64,000 nucleotides of DNA from Bidens hawaiensis (taxonomy: Eukaryota; Streptophyta; Magnoliopsida; Asterales; Asteraceae): contig JAIQDT010006491.1 in assembly GCA_021521415.1 (NCBI GenBank), positions 1 to 64,000 of the forward strand, read 5' to 3'. A program made the translations under genes and the position numbers. Below are positions 31,337-44,100 of this stretch, in pieces (the first letter of the stretch is position 1; every line of letters starts with the position of its first letter). The notes under the pieces are model-generated. The model was given only the letters and a program-made list of their open reading frames with translations. It was not told the origin of the DNA and ran no database searches.

Positions 31337-32241
31337 TTGAAGGAAGTTAATGCATACCAATTATAGTAGGGAAACCTCAAATACAAATTAGATAAGGTGG
31401 TTTAATGTGTGAATGTTTGTCAGATTGCCTGTACTTTAATTGATAATGTATTGTTGAGTGAATATTATCATGTCTTGTTTTAAATTTGTGCAAATTGGAA
31501 ATCTAGAATGAAAAAGGAGAAAGTTGTTGTAGGACTTTGGTACAAACACAAAACTAATAGCACACACTATCCTTAGAAATAAAAATAAAAACAAAATTTT
31601 GAAATAGAAAAAAAAATATGCCGATAATACTCGGAAAAACCAGTTTCTAGTTAAAAGAACATAATGGAGTGTGGAAACTTACCCAACAAGCAAGTGGCCC
31701 TGATAATTAAGCGTGACAAATTGGACAGGCTGAGGTGACGGATCAAAATGGGGTCCGAGAAAAAAAAGTTCGGGTCAAAATGGGTTTCTTTAGTGGGGTG
31801 GCAGTAGTGGTACAACAAGGAGTTAGACTATCCGCAATGCAATGGGCGCCCTTAACTGCCACATCATCTGTCACATAATATTCTTACAAATCCTGACAAA
31901 CCTCAATTTCATTTCCCAACCCTACAAATATCTTTAATCTATTTGATTTCTACCTCATCACTTACTTATTACACGTAATATTTAAATAACACTTTTTTAC
32001 TTTGGTACTACATTTTCACAAGAACCAAGACAAACATATGCCCTTGTGTAAGAACACCTAAGAGCTTCTATGAATGAACACCCTCCAATGATAAGAGCAT
32101 CTAAGGGCCTCCAACTTGGCTATTTTAACTCATTCAAAAATTTGAGGTGAACTCAGTGAAATCATATACAAATTATTTTTGTTCAGATAAATTCATTATT
32201 TAAAAAATGGATCATAGTTGTTGCATGTTCCATAATGTTGT
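31337..32241. other. Spacer between inhibitor gene and its pseudogene
   Basis: This holds the 3' UTR followed by AT-rich DNA without a gene. At 31825-32110 there is a stretch with MITE-like style (CTATCCGCAATGCAATGG at the left, AAGAGCATCTAAGGGCC at the right) whose ends do not form a convincing inverted repeat. Confidence 0.5.
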
Positions 32242-32565
32242 AACCCTTGACAATTGACATGACCTCCCCTGCCACCTCCTCATCAATGATAAGTCATCAC
32301 AAGCTCATGGATGACTCTTAGAGAGGTTGCTGCCATGAAGGGCTGCACCAAGTTGCTGAGTAACTCGGTGTACGAATTGAAGCAATCAGTTGAAGAGATG
32401 CGTCGAACGGGCTAAAAAGACACCGGGCTAATGATGAATAGCATAAAAACATGGGTTAGTTCTAATTTGAGAATGACCCCAAAATGAAAAATGTGGTGAG
32501 AAGAACGATTGTAAATTTAGTACAATTTAACCAGTTATGTTTAAGCTGGCAGTTGAATGCATCGA
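32242..32565 (+). pseudogene. Decayed tandem copy of the inhibitor gene
   Basis: The nucleotide sequence parallels the intact gene from about codon 78 to the C-terminus, for example CACCTCCTCATCAATG, GAGTGACTCGGTGTAC-like and GTCAGTTCT-like strings in the same order. It lacks the 5' third with the signal peptide. It has deletions around 32290-32320, an in-frame TAA near 32412 (CGGGCTAAAAAG), and a deletion where the EDTC cysteine should be. It is not expected to make protein. Confidence 0.85.
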
Positions 32566-33294
32566 AAATTCCAAAAATGATTCCCGGTTTACTCCTCCAC
32601 GAGACCAGTCATATCAAAATTTACTTCAACATTAAGTCAATCATCTGATAATTTATCTTAAAAACATTGGAAGTACTAATGATGTTTTTAACTTCCCCGT
32701 TTTCTCGGTCAATCCATCCAAAATGCATCTTCATCAGTAAAAGTTATATCTCCCAGTAATTATATTTTTCTATATAAACCTTATCTCACAAGTTGAAAAG
32801 ATCAGTTTTTCATCGTGTCGGCTGAATAATATAAAAACCAACGTGTGGGCATATCGTTCAAGCTAAAGATTGCAAGTTGATCACATGTACACGTTATCTT
32901 TCGATAAAGACAAGGCATGTGCCATTAAGGGTTTAATTGCAAGTAATGCATTATTGAGTTCAGATACATAGACTTGACAATAATAGCATATCTCAATACA
33001 TCTTCAATAAAGTGATAGGCTAAAATGATCATGTTCTAAGAATGTCATCCACTTCCTATACCTCTACATAGTACATACTGAATAAAAATCAAGAATAATT
33101 TATGAAATAGGTCCCCTATCCCCCAATGGCCTCAAATCAACATCATTGCAAAAGTAGCTTTATAAAAAGTATTTTTAAGTATGACTTCAAGCAATTCAAA
33201 TATTTAAAAAAAATCCATTTTTTTCATGATTCTAAAAAGATACATATAACAGTAAGAAGGAAACTGACACAATAAGATTTAATGTTTCAATGCA
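32566..33294. other. Intergenic DNA between inhibitor pseudogene and Jagunal-like gene
   Basis: No gene is seen. Its right end should hold the 3' UTR of the minus-strand gene; I could not place a poly(A) signal with confidence. Confidence 0.5.
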
Positions 33295-35745
33295 TCAAGA
33301 AGCTCGTTTCGGAGGAGACATGTTCCTGATGAGGGATGTTGTAGTACTTATGGAAAATATTTGCACACACAGTCCTGTCACAAAATAAAGCTCCATTGTG
33401 ATTTAAGAAGACTTAACAGAACAAATATGATATACGGAAACATTAATAAAACTGGCATAATGATATAAACTTACCTATAAAAACACATGCAATCCTCAAT
33501 AAAGCAACTTTCTCTGTCTCCCAGTTACTCGGATCATGAATAACCTAATGAAGATAACAGTTAGGCAACCACAGTAAAAAATGGTATTCATAAATCACAA
33601 AAACAATGCCAAAACAAATCTAAACTAGAAGAGAAGAGATTTGCTTGCCTTTAGCTGGGTACTGCTTTGGATGACAGAAGCAACTGATCCAAGAACTCCT
33701 ATGGATGATGCAGCAATATAAAGTCTCAAAAAGTTCGCTCTGCTACGCTTTCGTCCTTAAACATAATACAACAAAAATAATAAATTAATACAAAAAATGT
33801 AAGGGTTTTCTTATAGAGGAATGAATAACAGTACTCACCTATTTCTCCAACTATGACTGAAATGGCGGTTATAGAACTAGATACAGCAACTAATGTTTCA
33901 AGAGACTCCTTGTTTACATATGTCAAAAGCATGTCAAGTACTCCTACCAACAATACCACAGCCTGCAATCGACACGCACACCTTGTTACCCAAGTTAACA
34001 AGCATGAAACAAAATTTGAAGGCAATAAACACATTAGCTTTGCTACACACACACACACACAACTATATATCAGTAAAAACTTTTAACTGTGAAAAGGAGT
34101 CCTTGAGTATATTCAGTAGTCCTAGCAATCCTGGTCCATAAGTTAAAATTTGGGTTGAATTGGGTTCTTAATATATGATTTATAGATGCTGCTTAATATT
34201 TCCAAAGAGTTAAAACGGAGAAGAACTGAAAATAAGAAAAAAAATAGAAGAGTTAAAAGGGTTCAGATTACTTGTTGCAACTTTGTATTTGTTAATCACT
34301 GCCGGTTTGATTGTAAATAACAATCGAGTTGTAATTTGATTCAGTTTTTGTAGTATCGTTATCATAGGTATCAATTTTAATTAATATGTGAACCATGATG
34401 AACGATTGTTCAGGCTGGGAATTAGGATAATTTCAGTTGGGGATCGGATTCTTTGTTTCCATGATGAGTTTTGGTAATGATCCTCCAATAATTAAAATTT
34501 ATGCTAGTATTGTACACACGCCCACACAGTTCAGCTTTATCCATCTTCAATTGAACACCCAAAATATGCTCAGATCGATCTTAATCAACACTAAGCTGTT
34601 GTCAGAGGTTTCTTTATTGACCAGACCTGGCAGTAGTTCGTGAGGTTCCTTCCGGGACTACTTGACATCCAGGTAAGCCTTTATCGCTTAGAAATTTGCC
34701 CTTAAGGCTAATGAATAGTCCAATTGGGCAGAAACAGAATCGAAAATAGATATGCTGCCATTGATTAGAATACTCCAGGTAGCGGCAATGAAACCATTGA
34801 TAAAACCACAAAATCAAAGGCAAACAAATGATTCAGTTGATAATAACCCAATTCGAGAAGGATGATTTTTCAATGTTACAAAGTAACTATTTTGATAAAC
34901 ATAAAGCATCGACCCCTAGCAAATGAACAGAACCCTAATTTAATATTGCTACGAACGCTTATTGAACACATTTTCTCCACTGCTCCTACTTCAGCGAACT
35001 ATTTTGGTCAACTAGGTTTGAGTAGGAACTTGAACCGGGTTCATAGCACCATGACATGAATGTATATTCGTAATTAAACTTTCCCTTGAACTAAGGCAAT
35101 CACATTCTAATTAGCTTGCACCGGTTAGTAACAGATTCACTTTACATAAGCTAGCAGGAGGAATTTTAGTAAACAAATGCAAAACACACTGACATCAGGA
35201 CAACAAACCATGGCATCAGTTAGTAATCCAAAGTCTAGGTTTCCCTTGTGCTTTAGACTACAACGATAATAACTTTAAACAGCATATAAGCCTAGAAAGC
35301 AGAATATACATAGCTAAAACTCCATATATGATCTAATAAAACAATAATTCATATCAATATCTATACTTCGTACTTTCATTTTATCAATCAAAATGCTTAA
35401 CTTTGTTCAAACACTTAGATCTCATCCAGTTGAGAAAATATCATAAAGACTTCCAACAGTATACAAAACGACAAACACCAAAAGAGCACTCATACATACC
35501 TGAATCACGAGAATTTTAGAGAGGGTTGACTTTCCCTTGGCAACTTTTGTATACCCTAAAGTTAAGACCCAACGAATAATTCAAATTTAAAGAAGAAGAA
35601 AAAGAAAAAAAAACATATAAACATGTAATTTCAAACATGTAAACATTTAGAAAAAAAGCGTACTGTTATCGACGACCATTCTGTATGAGAAATCAGAGCC
35701 ATCGGTTCCTGTTGGTCGTCGGTTGCCAGGATTTCGCTGCTGCAT
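33295..35745 (-). CDS. Jagunal-homologue-like four-pass membrane protein, six coding exons
   Basis: The coding exons in gene order are 35745-35664, 35555-35500, 33962-33839, 33755-33649, 33544-33475 and 33374-33295. Phases agree at every junction and give 172 residues plus TGA. The N-terminus has GTDGSDFSYRMVV, whose GTDGSDF is shared with animal JAGN1. Four hydrophobic stretches follow, around VVLLVGVLDMLL, AVSSSITAISVIV, LYIAASSIGVLGSVASV and LLRIACVFIGLCVQIF. JAGN1-family proteins reside in the ER and act in secretory traffic; the plant role is little known to me. Introns are GT-AG, except the one after exon 4, which has a GC donor (AAG/GCAAGC). Intron 2 is 1.5 kb and holds no recognised element. 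Confidence 0.88.
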
Positions 35746-36800
35746 CTCTCCAAGCTTCGTATACTCTTTTGGGTTGACCCCCTTTGTTTAAATCTAATTA
35801 CTAAGAACACCTTCTTCTCGTGATCAAGGGGTTAACCTAGCATGGCCAATTGTTTCAAGAACAGATGATTTAGTAAAGGCAAGCACTTAATAGATGCTAT
35901 TGTTCTACTTCAAATGGTACCCTGCATTTTAACTACACCCAGCAAAAAAGCTCATTTTGCAGCTAAAACAAGTTTTGATAAAAAGAAAAAATGGGCACGG
36001 GTCAAACGGACCTTAAAAATCTGTAGCTTCTACCAACTTTAGTTAACACCTACGGTTTCCAACAAAATTCCTATCTAAACTCAAAATTGATTAACAAACA
36101 AATTAGCAATAAAATTACAGAACTTATGTTTCCAAAAACTTAAAACCAGAAAACACATAGCTCAATACTAAAAACTTCCAACACACAACACCAGCCACCT
36201 CAGTCCTTAGGGGTACAGGCAACGCAGCCCGTACATATCCGAAACGAAAAAACCCAAAACCTGAACCGATCTGAGCTTATTATTATTATTATTATTATGT
36301 CCATGTTCAGTTTTTTCTAGGGAGAGTTGTCAAGAGCATGTTTATGTTAGATGATCACATTACCAAGTTCATTTCAACAATTCAACCTATGTCGTGTAGA
36401 TTATAAATATGTATCTTATACTAACAGTTGAACACAAATCAAAAGTCCCAGAATCAGCACACAATCATTTCATCGAACAGTTGGTGTGCATATATTAAAC
36501 CCGATATAAAGATATCAACTTTCAAATCAATTCGGCACAAAAACATAAATTACAAGAAGAATTATCGTGCCTAGTATAAATTACAAGTTTTGACAAAATC
36601 TAAGCTGTTGATAAAGATACAGTCTATGAAGAAATCTGAGACATATGTTTTAATTTCCTCAAACTTAACTACAAGATGAGAAAAAAGGGTGGATTTATTT
36701 AGATTTACCTCAAACCGGTGGCAACTAGCGTAAGGTGAACAGAGGAATGAACCACCGCTAGTGGCCGGAAAGATTACCTCGATTAAAACGCCCGTGCTGA
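35746..36800 (-). promoter_or_regulatory. 5' UTR, probable leader intron and promoter side of the Jagunal-like gene
   Basis: A likely non-coding first exon lies near 36710-36790. Its minus-strand sequence ends CGGTTTGAG/GTAAAT, a good donor at about 36709. Acceptors occur close upstream of the ATG (TTCTTAG near 35805). An (ATT)n microsatellite at about 36277-36298 sits inside the proposed intron. The exact start site cannot be read from sequence. Confidence 0.45.
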
Positions 36801-37907
36801 CAGTGGGCCGTCAAACTTTAGCTACAGCCCATTCAACCCATTCACAAATTTTTATAATAACCCAATGTTTTGCCATCCAAATTACATGAGTATTCAATTT
36901 CACTCATTGTCGTTTGTTTTTAAAATTTATCTGTTTTATCTTTTATGTTTACAAATCCAATAGTATTTGTCCTTTAACCCTAGCTCAGTTATTTTTTTCG
37001 TTAATTTAGGTCATGTGCCTTACACATAAAAATAAATTAGTCATTTTACTCATTAGACTAAATTTAATCAAGATATTTATAAATATATTTCATATGCAAC
37101 TAACATAAGCATTAAATTGTTGGCCCTTTTGCAACTTTCTTGTGCTCAGTAGGTCCCGAAATAGTTTTTTCAAAGCAAAGCAAAGCAAAGCAAAGAGTAA
37201 CGATTTACAATCGAATTCATGTGTTGTCATCGAAAAAAAACTAAAAAAACAATTTTCTAAACATTAAATTGTACACATGATATACAAAATAAACAAACCA
37301 TTAAATTGGTATAACAAATAAACAATTAAACAAAGGCATAATGAAGAAAGAACTTTCAAATTGGTGCCCTAGTCATGTTACAAACCTAGTCATATTACAT
37401 TTTGGGAAGATTGTAACCACAAATCCACCAACTTTGGGGCTCCAAGACTTAAATTGCTTAAAACTAAAAAAGTCATTTAAATGAATATCTCCTGCTTTAG
37501 ATATGAGTTTAGTTGTAGCTACACGCTAAATTGGTTAATTGACCAACAACACCTGTAGAACCCAAACTGTAGTAATTAGAAAACCAAAGCAACTATCTAC
37601 ATAATGAGAAAAAAAAAATAATCAAGAATGTATATATAAAATAGTAATAGATTAATGTGATAATGCTCTCATCTTTTTCATTAAATTCAAAACCATACAA
37701 AATTGAATCCATATACAGCAGCAATCCGTCAAACAATAATCAGAGAGTTTATAAACTTACCAAATCCATGACTTATAGTGATTAGCATAATTCTGATAAA
37801 AGGAAAACCTAATATTTGGAATGAGAACCCATATTAATAATACTAATTTTGGGCATAAAATAAGTAAAGTCAAATCACCAAAATATATATTTAATGAAAT
37901 AAAAGAA
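36801..37907. other. AT-rich intergenic DNA
   Basis: No gene is visible. A short (AAAGC)n run lies at about 37172-37197. Confidence 0.5.
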
Positions 37908-39177
37908 TGTTACATCCCTAAAATTCTCGTAAACCGAAAACACGAGTTTGCAGATTGTAAGTTAATTTCTCGGGTTTCGCGTGAGGGCTCGGGGACCCAT
38001 GGCATGTCTAAGAGGTGTTATATTTCAGTTTGGGAACAACGAGGAGGAGATGGCAAAGTGCAAGGACCAAAGGGTAACATTTGAAGATAATAACTAACCT
38101 CCCCCTCCCCATTAACCCATTATGGCCAACAAGGACTCCAAACCCTTTGATATTGATCGATCTAATTCGATTACAATCTACTAGAGGTCGTTCATTATTC
38201 AGATTAAATTCGTTTGGCACGCTTCTCGAGGTCAAAAGTTGGAGTTTTTTGTGTCAAAAGATCCCAAGGATTGTGATTTTTGAGTGATTAGCTAGAGGAT
38301 CAAGTTGTGATGTTTACGTGATTCATTTCAGGTGAGTTTCACAATGCCCCTTTTAAAATGTTTTACGTTTCGGGCTATCATACACGTTTTATGACAATTT
38401 TACCCTTTTGAAGCGTTTGGATGATATTGCATAGTTTATATATTTTTACTATCTATGCTTGTAAGTTTGTATGTTTGATGTTTGTTTTATTAGTATGTGT
38501 GTGTGTGGCCACCACGTGAATGTTTTTGTTAAGTTGTGACCGGGTCGAAGAGAAGTATGAAAAATCCTTGATTCCCCTATTGGGGGTTAAGGTGAAGAGT
38601 TCCGGGACAGGAAGACTGTCCTTGGGGCGACCGGATGTAAAAATCCCCTAACAGTTTATCTGTCCTTGGGGTGAAGATTATTCGAGTCATTAACTTTGTG
38701 TTTTGGACTTTAGAGGATGTGACCCGCGCTACGTGCTTGACTAAAGAAAGTTTATTTATTCATTTATTGATGTTATTTATGTATTGTGTTTTTATGATGA
38801 TGTATGTTGAATACCTTGGCTAGTCTTTAAAATACTTTGATGATAAAAACATGAACTCACATAGCTCAAGCTGACTTTGCGTGTATGCTAGAATGATTTT
38901 CAGGTTGAACGCGGATGGGATTATTGCTTGGAGGTGCTCAAGACTACCCGAGGTCCCGAAGCAGTTCTAGTCGATACTCCTCATCATGTTAACATTTATG
39001 AAAATTTTAATTCACATTTTTATGTCCTAAGGAGAATATGTGGATGTTTTGTAAATTTTCCGCTGCAAGAATACTCTGTATTGAAATTTTGAATTTTATG
39101 AAAACAGTTTAACATTTACATTTGTAATTGTTGGAATGATTACCAACTGTAGGACTCCCGGATTACAGGGTCTTACA
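37908..39177 (+). mobile_element. Solo LTR of a Ty3/gypsy (probably Tekay-like) element
   Basis: This 1270-bp unit begins TGTTACATCCC and ends GGGTCTTACA. It is flanked by the exact 5-bp repeat AAGAA (37903-37907 and 39178-39182). There is no internal region and no second LTR, so it is the product of LTR-LTR recombination. The TGT(A/T)ACATCCC start is typical of chromoviral LTRs in asterids. Strand is inferred from that start. Frames over it (37821-38287) resemble no protein. Confidence 0.85.
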
Positions 39178-39182
39178 AAGAA

Positions 39183-40077
39183 TTTAGGTTTTAGTTTGAT
39201 AATAATGGACACCGGTGAGGTAGGTTGTTTTTTCTCTTTTTCCAAGATAGCCAGTAATCATCATAATCATAACTTGATAATAACTAATAAGTCACGGAAT
39301 AGGCAAAACATAGGAATTATTAGTTATTATCAAATTTAAGGTGAAGCAACAATAAGCTCTCCACACAAACTTGATTAAAATCCCAGGTAAATACGCATAA
39401 CCCAGTTAAAAATATTTTAATAATGATAATAATAATAATAATAGACGCATGGCGTCCCAAAATAGAAGTGGACATATAAACCGGTTAACAGAACCAAAAA
39501 CTGAACCGAAACCGAACCGGTTTGAACCCGATTTTATGAAAACCAGTTTTGAGCAGTTGTAAACCGCCGGGTCAGGACCAGTTTGAAGTTTCTTAGCTGT
39601 GGATTGACCCGGTTATAAACCGGTTTAAAGTTGTAACTTAGTGTTGATGGCCTTCTGGGCTATTTAAGTGCATTCGGCTATTTAAGTGCATTGAATGTCT
39701 GTTATATCATTTCCAACATAATCGTTAATTCAACAACATTCAACATTCCTTTTCATCTATATCCATTCCATATTTTCATAATATTTATCATTTATTATAG
39801 GCTAATATATATTTAACTTTAAGCCATTAGAAGTTTTTTTTATCAATTACTAATAATACTTTATTCCACTGAAAACCAATTTAGAATTTCATGATTTGGA
39901 GTAAATCAATTAAGAATAAGCAATATATCCGTTGAATATCAATATATAGCCGCTAGCAATTAACAACCGGTTTTATTGTGTAAATTACTTATGTTTTCAC
40001 TTTTTACCCTTTAACCGCTATTATAAATTGATGGTAATTGTCTTGGTTAGTCACAACGCAAGTCACAAGTCTAAAAC
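39183..40077. other. Intergenic DNA with AACCGGTT-rich patch
   Basis: At 39475-39630 the motif AACCGG/CCGGTT recurs about eight times. GGCTATTTAAGTGCATT is directly repeated at 39658-39692. No gene is recognised. Confidence 0.55.
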
Positions 40078-40082
40078 ACTCT

Positions 40083-40474
40083 TGTTGGTCCTAGTTTATG
40101 TGGTTTGTACTTAGTTTATCTATATTGGGCTTGGGTTGCTATGTAAACCAAGAACACCTTAGTGTTCTCGGTGGGCTTTAGTTTGTTTGGGCCAGTGTGT
40201 TGGCTTCCCTATATATAGTTGACATTATGTATAGAGTAAAGGTGGTTCCTTCACTAGTTTGTTGTTGAGTTTTGGCCGTCTACCAGTTGTTAGACGAGCA
40301 AGTATTGTAAGTGCTTAAGCACCCGACGTATCTTAATATACGTGTGTTTTGAAGTAATTTCGTCATTGCGTTATTGTGTTTACTTGTGTTCTTGAATCAT
40401 CAAGTATTGGTATTCCGCACCAATACTTGTCATATTGATATCATAATTGTAGTGATCCAGATTCGGGACTTACA
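40083..40474 (+). repeat. Left (5') LTR of copia-2
   Basis: Starts TGTTGGTCCTAG and ends ACTTACA. The TATA box TATATATAG is at 40210-40218. The U3 half contains GAACACCTTAGTGTTCTCGG, an imperfect inverted repeat (GAACACC/GGTGTTC-like). Confidence 0.95.
40210..40218 (+). promoter_or_regulatory. TATA box in the copia-2 5' LTR
   Basis: TATATATAG is conserved at 52218-52226 in the other LTR and lies about mid-LTR as usual. Confidence 0.7.
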
Positions 40475-40476
40475 AT

Positions 40477-40488
40477 TGGTATCAGAGC
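40477..40488 (+). promoter_or_regulatory. Primer-binding site of copia-2
   Basis: TGGTATCAGAGC starts two bases after the LTR end. It is complementary to initiator tRNA-Met. Confidence 0.95.
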
Positions 40489-40732
40489 TTTAGACCTTAT
40501 TCAGGCTCGTTATTGTGATATCAAAGATTCAAGAATAACTATTTTTTTGGTGGTGTTTCCAGCGAGATACTGATCGGAGAAGAAAGATAGCTACTGGTTT
40601 TGGTCAAGATTCACTCTATTTGGAAATAATTTGAATCACATAAAACAAGGGATTAGATTGTTACCAAAATTCACTTGGTCAAAGCTGTTTCTGGGTGTTC
40701 TTGGCAAATCTTCAGGGTTTTTCTGTCCAAAG

Positions 40733-41022
40733 CATTGTTCTCGGCCTCCTTGTTCTCGACCAAACATTGTTCTCGGTTTACTTGTTCTCGGACAAGTCTT
40801 GTTCTCAACCACTAGTAGTTCTCGGTCAAGATCTTGGTCAAAACTTGGAGCTCTCGGTCAAAGATTGGTCAACACTTGGAGTTCTCGGTCAAAGCTTGGT
40901 CAACACTTGGAGTTCTCGGTCAAACATTGGTCAAAACTTGAGTTCTCGGTCAAACATTGGTCAAAACTTGAGTTCTCGGTCAACGTTTGCTAAATTTGGT
41001 GGTTCTCGGTCAACCACTGTGG
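40733..41022 (+). repeat. GTTCTCGGTCAA minisatellite in the copia-2 leader
   Basis: Units of about 20-33 bp built on GTTCTCGGTCAAA plus CATTGGTCAAAACTTGGA recur roughly ten times. Two adjacent 31-bp units near 40915-40977 are identical. The Ser/Arg/Lys-rich frames over the array (40631-41042) are repeat artefacts unless shown otherwise. It sits between primer-binding site and gag, where packaging signals normally lie. Confidence 0.85.
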
Positions 41023-41126
41023 ACTTATCCCAGCCCAATTAATTGTTTGGGCCTGTTTTATTTGGACTTTGACTTTTAAATTTGGACCTAAGTGATAACT
41101 AGACTTAAAAACAATCTTCAATTAAA

Positions 41127-44100
41127 ATGGCCCAATTAACGAATGGTAGTAACTTTGTCAACTCATCCCTTCATCAAGAACTTGATTCCATCATGGGGAC
41201 GTCTACTCGTATACCCCGTCTCTTGTCTCATGAAGGGTTTAGTGAATGGAAATTTCGATTTGAACACTAGGCCAAGATGAAAGATTCCAAGATTTGGAAA
41301 AGTATTGTGAGGGGACCTCAAAAGATCACTTATCAAAGGGATGGCTCTGACGAAGTTCTTGTCAAACCAGTTGCACAATATGATGATGATGATTTTGCTA
41401 AAGTTGAAGAAGATGAAAAGGATCTATCCACTCTAACCATGGCACTCTCACCTGAGATTGCCCTTCTGTTTAGAGAACTTCAATCTGCTAAAGAATTGTG
41501 GGAGGCATTGGTAGAAGTTTATGAAGGAAATGAAGACATGAAGAGAAGTCGCCAAGATCTGCTGCGACAAAAGTTCAATATGTTTAACCATGTCTTGGGA
41601 GAAACGTTGGAATCCCAACTTCAAAGATTTATATCTCTTTTGACTGAAATGAGATCAGCAGGAATCTATCTTTATCTTCAAACCTCAGAAATCAACAACA
41701 AGCTGGTGAACTCATTTCCAAAAAGTTGGGACATGAATGTTGCGGTTATTAAAAAGACTAAGGACCTCAGCATAATGGGTATGAGTGAGATGATAGCCAC
41801 CATTAAAGCTTGTGATATGGATTATAAGCAATGTGCAATAAACCATGCAAGTTCTTATAGTGCGGCCGGTTACAATGTTGCCTCCAACAGTGCTCTAATG
41901 TCTTAAGACAGCTTTTCATTGTTCAAAGCCAACCAACAGCCACCTCAGAGTAACTTTCAGATGTTTTCATCAACTCGAGGTCAATCATCATCATCATCAT
42001 CCACCCCACCCCCAACCAGTTTTCTTCACAAAGTCTGGTCAGTCTTCTAGTAATATTGGAAAACCTGCTCATACAATCAGTCAGAACTTCAATCATATTC
42101 CCACTATATCGAAAGAGACTTAAGAGAATATCGCTCTAATGGCAGGTTTCATGAACTGCTATAATGCATTTTTGGCTGGAGACTTGGTTCAACCAGTGGT
42201 TGCTGCTGAATTAGATCAGATTCACCCTCATGATGTTGAAGAGATGGACATCTCGTGGCAAATCGCCATGGCAGTTTTTCGTGCGAAGAAGTTCACTAAG
42301 AGGACGGGTAGAAATAATTGGAATATGCCGAATAATCAAAAGGTGTGTTTCAACAAGGATACTCTTAGGTGCTACAACTGTCACGAGCCGGGTCATTTTT
42401 CTCGAGAATGTACTAATCCAACGAAGGATGGAAATACGGAAAGGGCTTTGGTTCCTGTTGGAAATGCCAGAGGTGAGGTTGGAGGTAATTCTAGTAATGG
42501 TGAAAGGGGTATGGTTGCTCAACAGTTCTCTTGGGAAGATCAGATGGCTGCACTCAATATTGGAAACCAAACTGCAAACTTTGCCAATGTTGAAGACACT
42601 GGAGAAGAAAACGCTATTGAGGAGAAGATCAAAGAGCTTCAGTTTGCTTATATGGCGTTCACTTCACCAAGCTCATATGAGGTAAGTTTCAAACCATGCT
42701 CTTTAAATTGTGTTGAAAAGATAGAAATGTATAAGCTTCACAACGATATTCTAACGAGAGATATGGAGAGAATAAAATCAGAAAATTTTAAACTTAAGAA
42801 AAATGAAAAAGGGTTTCTAGAAAAAATAGAAGCACAAAAGAAGGATATTTCTAAGCTTAAATATGATTTTAGCATAAAAAGTAGCCATCACCTTGATGCC
42901 AAACAAGAAATTGCTGAGTTAACTGCTAAACTGAAAGCTTCTAAGTTAGAAATCATGAATCTAACTAGTAAGTTTGAAAAAGATGAACTTGATTTTAAAA
43001 AATTCGATGATTTCAGTAAAGTAGTTAACTCAATGATTGAGAACCAATTGTGATGGAAAGAGAATGACGGTGAGGGAATAGGATACAGTCAAGTTCGCCC
43101 ACCTTACAACCAGAATTATGTGCCTACTCCTGTCACCAAAGAATAGGAAGAAAAGATAAAGGACACGAAATATGGTATACAAAACAACGCTGACAAAGCC
43201 AGTTCTGTGAACACTGCTCCGTCTACTTCAAATGTGAACGATTCTAATGTATCTACTTCATGTGCAGAAAAAATAATTGTGAAGGAGTGGACTGATGAGG
43301 ATGACGACCCTTGTTTTGAATTTAATAATGACTTTGTTTCTGATGTTTCTTTAAAACTTCCTGTTTTGAATTCTGTTATTCCGACTGTTTGTGTGGGCTC
43401 TGCTTTAAAGAGCAAGGATTCTTGTTTGGTTGATTCTGTTAAAACTTTGGATTCTGATAATGTGGTTTTGAATAAAATTAAAAAACAAAAAACATCCAAC
43501 AAATATGTTGCACCTAAGTTTGTCAAGGAGGGATGCTCTAATGACAAACAAGGTAATGATGTCAAAGACGAGAACAGAAATTCTCGAAAATTCAAGCAGA
43601 CTGGTCCACACAACCAGTCTAGACAAGGAGTTGCTCAAAACAATTTTTCAATTAAACGTCAAACCTGCTTTAATTGTGGCACTCCTGGTCACATTGCCAG
43701 AAATTGTCCACATCGTCCATATGTTCCTTATTATGGATTCTATCAAAGGAATATGCCCTACATGCCTTATAACGAGTTTGAGCAGTGATTTAGGCATTAT
43801 CGGGCTAGTTCCTTTGACGATGATTGGAATCGAAACAAATCTGGCAGGTTTAGTCCTCATCAGATCAAACCTAACTTGCCTAAAAGAAAGGTCAGAAAAG
43901 ATGTATCGAGCTCTAATTCTAATATAAGCATTAAGTATAGACCGAAACAGGAGAAAAGGACTGATTCGCCTCCTTCCACATCCAAAACTCCGGAGTCTAC
44001 GACAACCATTCGTACGTATAACTCCAAGTCACACAAACACAGATGGCTGCCTAAATCTCCGGCGAACGTTTCTACAAAATCTATTTTTGATGATCAAAAG

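Noticed and set aside
31825..32110. MITE-like stretch between inhibitor gene and pseudogene
   Set aside because: The ends do not form a convincing inverted repeat and no target repeat is visible.
33726..34058. 110-codon minus-strand open frame taken as a gene by itself
   Set aside because: It is exon 3 of the Jagunal-like gene with intron sequence read through at both ends.
40631..41042. Ser/Arg/Lys-rich frames in the copia-2 leader
   Set aside because: Produced by the GTTCTCGGTCAA minisatellite; no start or composition evidence of a gene.
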